Source: Erysipelotrichaceae bacterium (GTDB lineage Bacteria; Bacillota_I; Bacilli_A; Erysipelotrichales; Coprobacillaceae). From it: a stretch of 6,776 nt of DNA. Within the stretch, counting starts at the first letter, position 1. The number at the start of each line of letters is the position of its first letter. The notes beneath the pieces were generated by a model that was not told the origin of the DNA, searched no databases, and was given only the letters and a program-made list of their open reading frames with translations. The translations under genes were made by a program, and so were the position numbers. The stretch is from NCBI GenBank assembly GCA_021202205.1, contig JAJQDJ010000098.1, positions 1 through 6,776 of the forward strand, written 5' to 3'. Positions 5,297 through 6,776 of this stretch are shown here, one piece after another.

Positions 5297-5566
5297 ATGG
5301 GACAATCAACAGTTATGGTAAATGTAAGAATGGATGCTACTCTAAAAAAACAATTTGAAGAATTTTGCAATAAAACAGGAATGAACATGTCAGTTGCTTT
5401 CAATATCTACGCAAGTAAAGTTGTAAGGGACCAAAGAATACCCTTTAGCATTGATTTGGATCCATTTTATTCAGAGAGTAATATTAATTATTTAGAAAAG
5501 AAAATGACTGATTATAAAGCAGGAAATTTAACATTTACAGAACATGCATTAATTGAGGACGAATAA
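5297..5566 (+). CDS. RelB/DinJ-family antitoxin, apparently orphan
   Basis: RelB/DinJ antitoxins bind and neutralise an mRNA-cleaving toxin of the RelE/YoeB/YafQ type and repress their own promoter. The 89-residue protein begins with a ribbon strand (STVMVNVRMDATLKKQFEEF, residues 4-23), followed by helices with MNMSVAFNIYASKVV (29-43), then the typical RIPF turn (47-50). The charged C-terminal part (LEKKMTDYKAG..., ending in HALIEDE) is the usual toxin-wrapping region. ATG 5297 is chosen because AAAGGAG lies nine bases upstream; the ATG at 5288 directly abuts it. The gene has its own promoter. No intact toxin follows, only a short toxin-like 3' fragment, so the antitoxin may now be free or may counter a toxin encoded elsewhere. 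The locus sits between direct repeats, suggesting it was acquired. Confidence 0.88.
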   Translation: MGQSTVMVNVRMDATLKKQFEEFCNKTGMNMSVAFNIYASKVVRDQRIPFSIDLDPFYSESNINYLEKKMTDYKAGNLTFTEHALIEDE

Positions 5567-5568
5567 TT

Positions 5569-5636
5569 ATGCAGATAAACACGTAGTTGATAATGACACC
5601 GTTTTAATATTTTCCTGTAAAGGTCATTATGAATAG
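5569..5636 (+). pseudogene. remnant of a Txe/YoeB-type toxin gene
   Basis: An ATG at 5569, three bases after the antitoxin stop and placed where a toxin start is expected, reads only MQINT before TAG. In another frame, 5571-5636 encodes ADKHVV then VDNDTVLIFSCKGHYE and a TAG. That ending resembles the conserved C-terminus of Txe/YoeB toxins (compare VTDDSLLIAACRYHY of E. coli YoeB), including the final His-Tyr. The simplest reading is an internal deletion that joined the first few codons to the last twenty out of frame, removing nearly all of an approximately 85-residue toxin. The match is short, so the family assignment is moderate. Confidence 0.62.
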
Positions 5637-5659
5637 TCAATACAATCAAGATATTTAGA

Positions 5660-5694
5660 CATAAGAAAAGCTGAAAGTTAAAACTTTCAGTTTT
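5660..5694. repeat. right copy of 35-bp direct repeat
   Basis: This is the second copy of 5183-5217 with one mismatch. It is not part of any gene here, yet it retains the sequence that encodes the BirA C-terminus in the left copy, so it probably derives from the birA 3' end by duplication or by site-specific insertion. Confidence 0.93.
5663..5694. terminator. bidirectional terminator serving fabZ
   Basis: CTGAAAGTT (5671-5679) pairs with AACTTTCAG (5682-5690). On the minus strand the stem is followed by CTTTTCTT (5670-5663), placing it two bases after the fabZ stop region as a normal terminator. On the plus strand TTTT (5691-5694) follows, so it could also stop transcription leaving the antitoxin locus. 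Confidence 0.8.
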
Positions 5695-5695
5695 A

Positions 5696-6127
5696 TTAGT
5701 CTCCTACGCTACACATGATTTCTCCGACAACAGCTACTTCATCTTCTACCTTGGCTTCTATTTTAGCAAAATAGATACTGGCTTTTTGTTTAGTTAATGT
5801 AACTGTCATTGTCAGAACATCACCAGGAATAACCTGTCTTTTAAATCTCACTTTATTAATACCAGCAAAGTAAGCAAGTTTTCCTTTGTTTTCTTCTTTA
5901 GATAATAATAATACACATCCTGTTTGTGCTAAGGCTTCAACGATTAGAACACCTGGCATAACATGCTTTTGTGGAAAATGTCCTAGAAATTGCATTTCAT
6001 TGGCCGTGACGCATTTTCTACCAACGATAGATGTTTGATCTTCATTGATGCTTTCGATACAATCTACTAATAAAAATGGATATCTATGAGGTATAATTTT
6101 TTGAATATCATTAGAATTATATAACAT
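5696..6127 (-). CDS. fabZ: 3-hydroxyacyl-[acyl-carrier-protein] dehydratase
   Basis: FabZ removes water from 3-hydroxyacyl-ACP to give trans-2-enoyl-ACP in each round of type II fatty-acid elongation. The 143-residue hot-dog-fold protein has the normal length and motifs: IPHRYPFLLVD (12-22), FLGHFPQKHVMPGVLIVEALAQ (47-68, here read as FLGHFP and MPGVLIVEALAQ) with catalytic His50 and Glu64, and GINKVRFKRQVIPGD (89-103). I chose ATG 6127 because GGAGG lies seven bases upstream and the start overlaps the fabF stop as TAATG; an in-frame ATG at 6142 lies within the ribosome binding site region and is rejected. The gene is transcribed with fabF and ends at the hairpin at 5663-5694. FabZ, not FabA, is favoured by length and by the HRYPFLLVD motif. 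Confidence 0.96.
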   Translation of the reverse strand: MLYNSNDIQKIIPHRYPFLLVDCIESINEDQTSIVGRKCVTANEMQFLGHFPQKHVMPGVLIVEALAQTGCVLLLSKEENKGKLAYFAGINKVRFKRQVIPGDVLTMTVTLTKQKASIYFAKIEAKVEDEVAVVGEIMCSVGD

Positions 6128-6776
6128 TATTCTTCCTCCCATTTCTTAAAGATAATTGAAGCATTATGGCCACCAAATCCTAATGAATTGTTCATTGCAT
6201 ATTTGATATCCTGTTTTCTTGAAGTATTTGGAACAATATCAAGATCACATTCTTCATCTGGATTTTGATAATTGATAGTAGCTGGAATCAAGCCATTTTC
6301 TAAGGCTTTTAAACAAATGACAGATTCTAACGCTCCACTTGCACCTAATAAGTGACCAGTATATGATTTTGTAGAAGAGATAGCTAAGTTATAAGCCTCT
6401 TCTTTAAAAGCATATTTCACAGCTAATGTTTCGGATTTATCATTCAATGGTGTACTTGTACCATGAGCATTAATATAATCAATATCACTAGGTTTTAAAG
6501 AGGCATCTGCTAAAGCTTTAAGCATAGCTTCTCCACCACCACTACCATCACTAATAGGGGCTGTAATATGATAAGCATCACAAGTTGATCCATAACCAAC
6601 TATTTCACCATAAATAGTTGCATTTCTTTGTTTGGCATGTTCTAATTCTTCAAGAATGAGAACTGCACTTCCTTCACCCATGACAAAACCACTACGATCT
6701 TTATCAAAAGGAATAGAAGCACGCAATGACATGAACTTAAGGGATTCGTATCTCTTGGGCTCATGCCTTTTTATAT
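6127..6776 (-). CDS. fabF: 3-oxoacyl-[acyl-carrier-protein] synthase II, C-terminal half only
   Basis: FabF condenses malonyl-ACP with a growing acyl-ACP. About 200 C-terminal residues of the usual 410 are present: IPFDKDRSGFVMGEGSAVLI, NAHGTSTPLND (first catalytic His), STKSYTGHLLGASGALE (Lys and second catalytic His) and NSLGFGGHNASIIF. The nucleophilic Cys lies in the missing N-terminal half. The ATG at 6732 has no ribosome binding site and falls mid-protein, so it is not a true start. The frame stays open to the window edge, but the residues encoded by about 6724-6776 do not match the segment expected just before RASIPFDKD, while an adjacent frame reads GMSPRDTNPL, which does look like it. 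This suggests a lesion or poor sequence near 6724-6740. The stop overlaps the fabZ start. Confidence 0.85.
   Translation of the reverse strand, partial: IKRHEPKRYESLKFMSLRASIPFDKDRSGFVMGEGSAVLILEELEHAKQRNATIYGEIVGYGSTCDAYHITAPISDGSGGGEAMLKALADASLKPSDIDYINAHGTSTPLNDKSETLAVKYAFKEEAYNLAISSTKSYTGHLLGASGALESVICLKALENGLIPATINYQNPDEECDLDIVPNTSRKQDIKYAMNNSLGFGGHNASIIFKKWEEE

Noticed and set aside
6732..6776. Sequencing adapter at the right edge
   Set aside because: The unusual, more GC-rich end recalled adapter sequence, but I could not match it to any common adapter beyond a few bases.

Overview
The window is AT-rich, tightly packed bacterial DNA. Low GC, AAGGAG/GGAGG-type ribosome binding sites, sigma-A-like promoters, U-tract terminators, an FMN riboswitch driving a RibU-type ECF transporter, a multi-membrane-span LytR-CpsA-Psr (LCP) protein and a type II FabF/FabZ pair all point to a low-GC Gram-positive of the Bacillota. 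My inference, from overall style rather than a database match, is a gut-type Erysipelotrichales/Coprobacillus-like organism.

Layout, left to right. Positions 55-1810 (minus) hold an LCP cell-wall polymer transferase followed by a translationally coupled 77-residue protein. Positions 1924-3241 (minus) are a flavin operon: promoter, FMN riboswitch with intrinsic terminator, ribU, then an overlapping pyridoxamine-phosphate-oxidase-like (PPOX) flavoprotein gene with an in-frame TGA. Positions 3242-3541 are non-coding but contain strong palindromes and a strong minus-strand promoter. Positions 3542-4147 (minus) are an RpiB/LacAB-like isomerase gene; its frame carries a TAA but stays open, with family-like sequence, for 58 more codons. 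It diverges from birA (4260-5204, plus). After birA comes a small locus with a RelB/DinJ-type antitoxin (5297-5566) and the 3' scrap of a Txe/YoeB-type toxin. This locus lies between two 35-bp direct repeats, each carrying a terminator. Positions 5696-6776 (minus) are fabZ and the C-terminal half of fabF, overlapping by one base; fabF runs off, or is disrupted at, the right edge.

How the genes fit together. The flavin operon makes sense as a unit: FMN shuts off uptake of its precursor and also a probable FMN-binding protein. fabF and fabZ belong to fatty-acid synthesis; birA makes the biotinylated acetyl-CoA carboxylase that feeds it, and the two transcription units converge. The most notable feature is accumulated damage: two in-frame stops, a deleted toxin and an odd fabF end. 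Either the strain is shedding accessory functions or the sequence contains errors; it cannot be decided from this sequence alone. I found no CRISPR array, tRNA, rRNA or complete insertion sequence, and no wholly new system. The best candidates for follow-up are the terminator-bounded toxin-antitoxin insertion and the interrupted genes.
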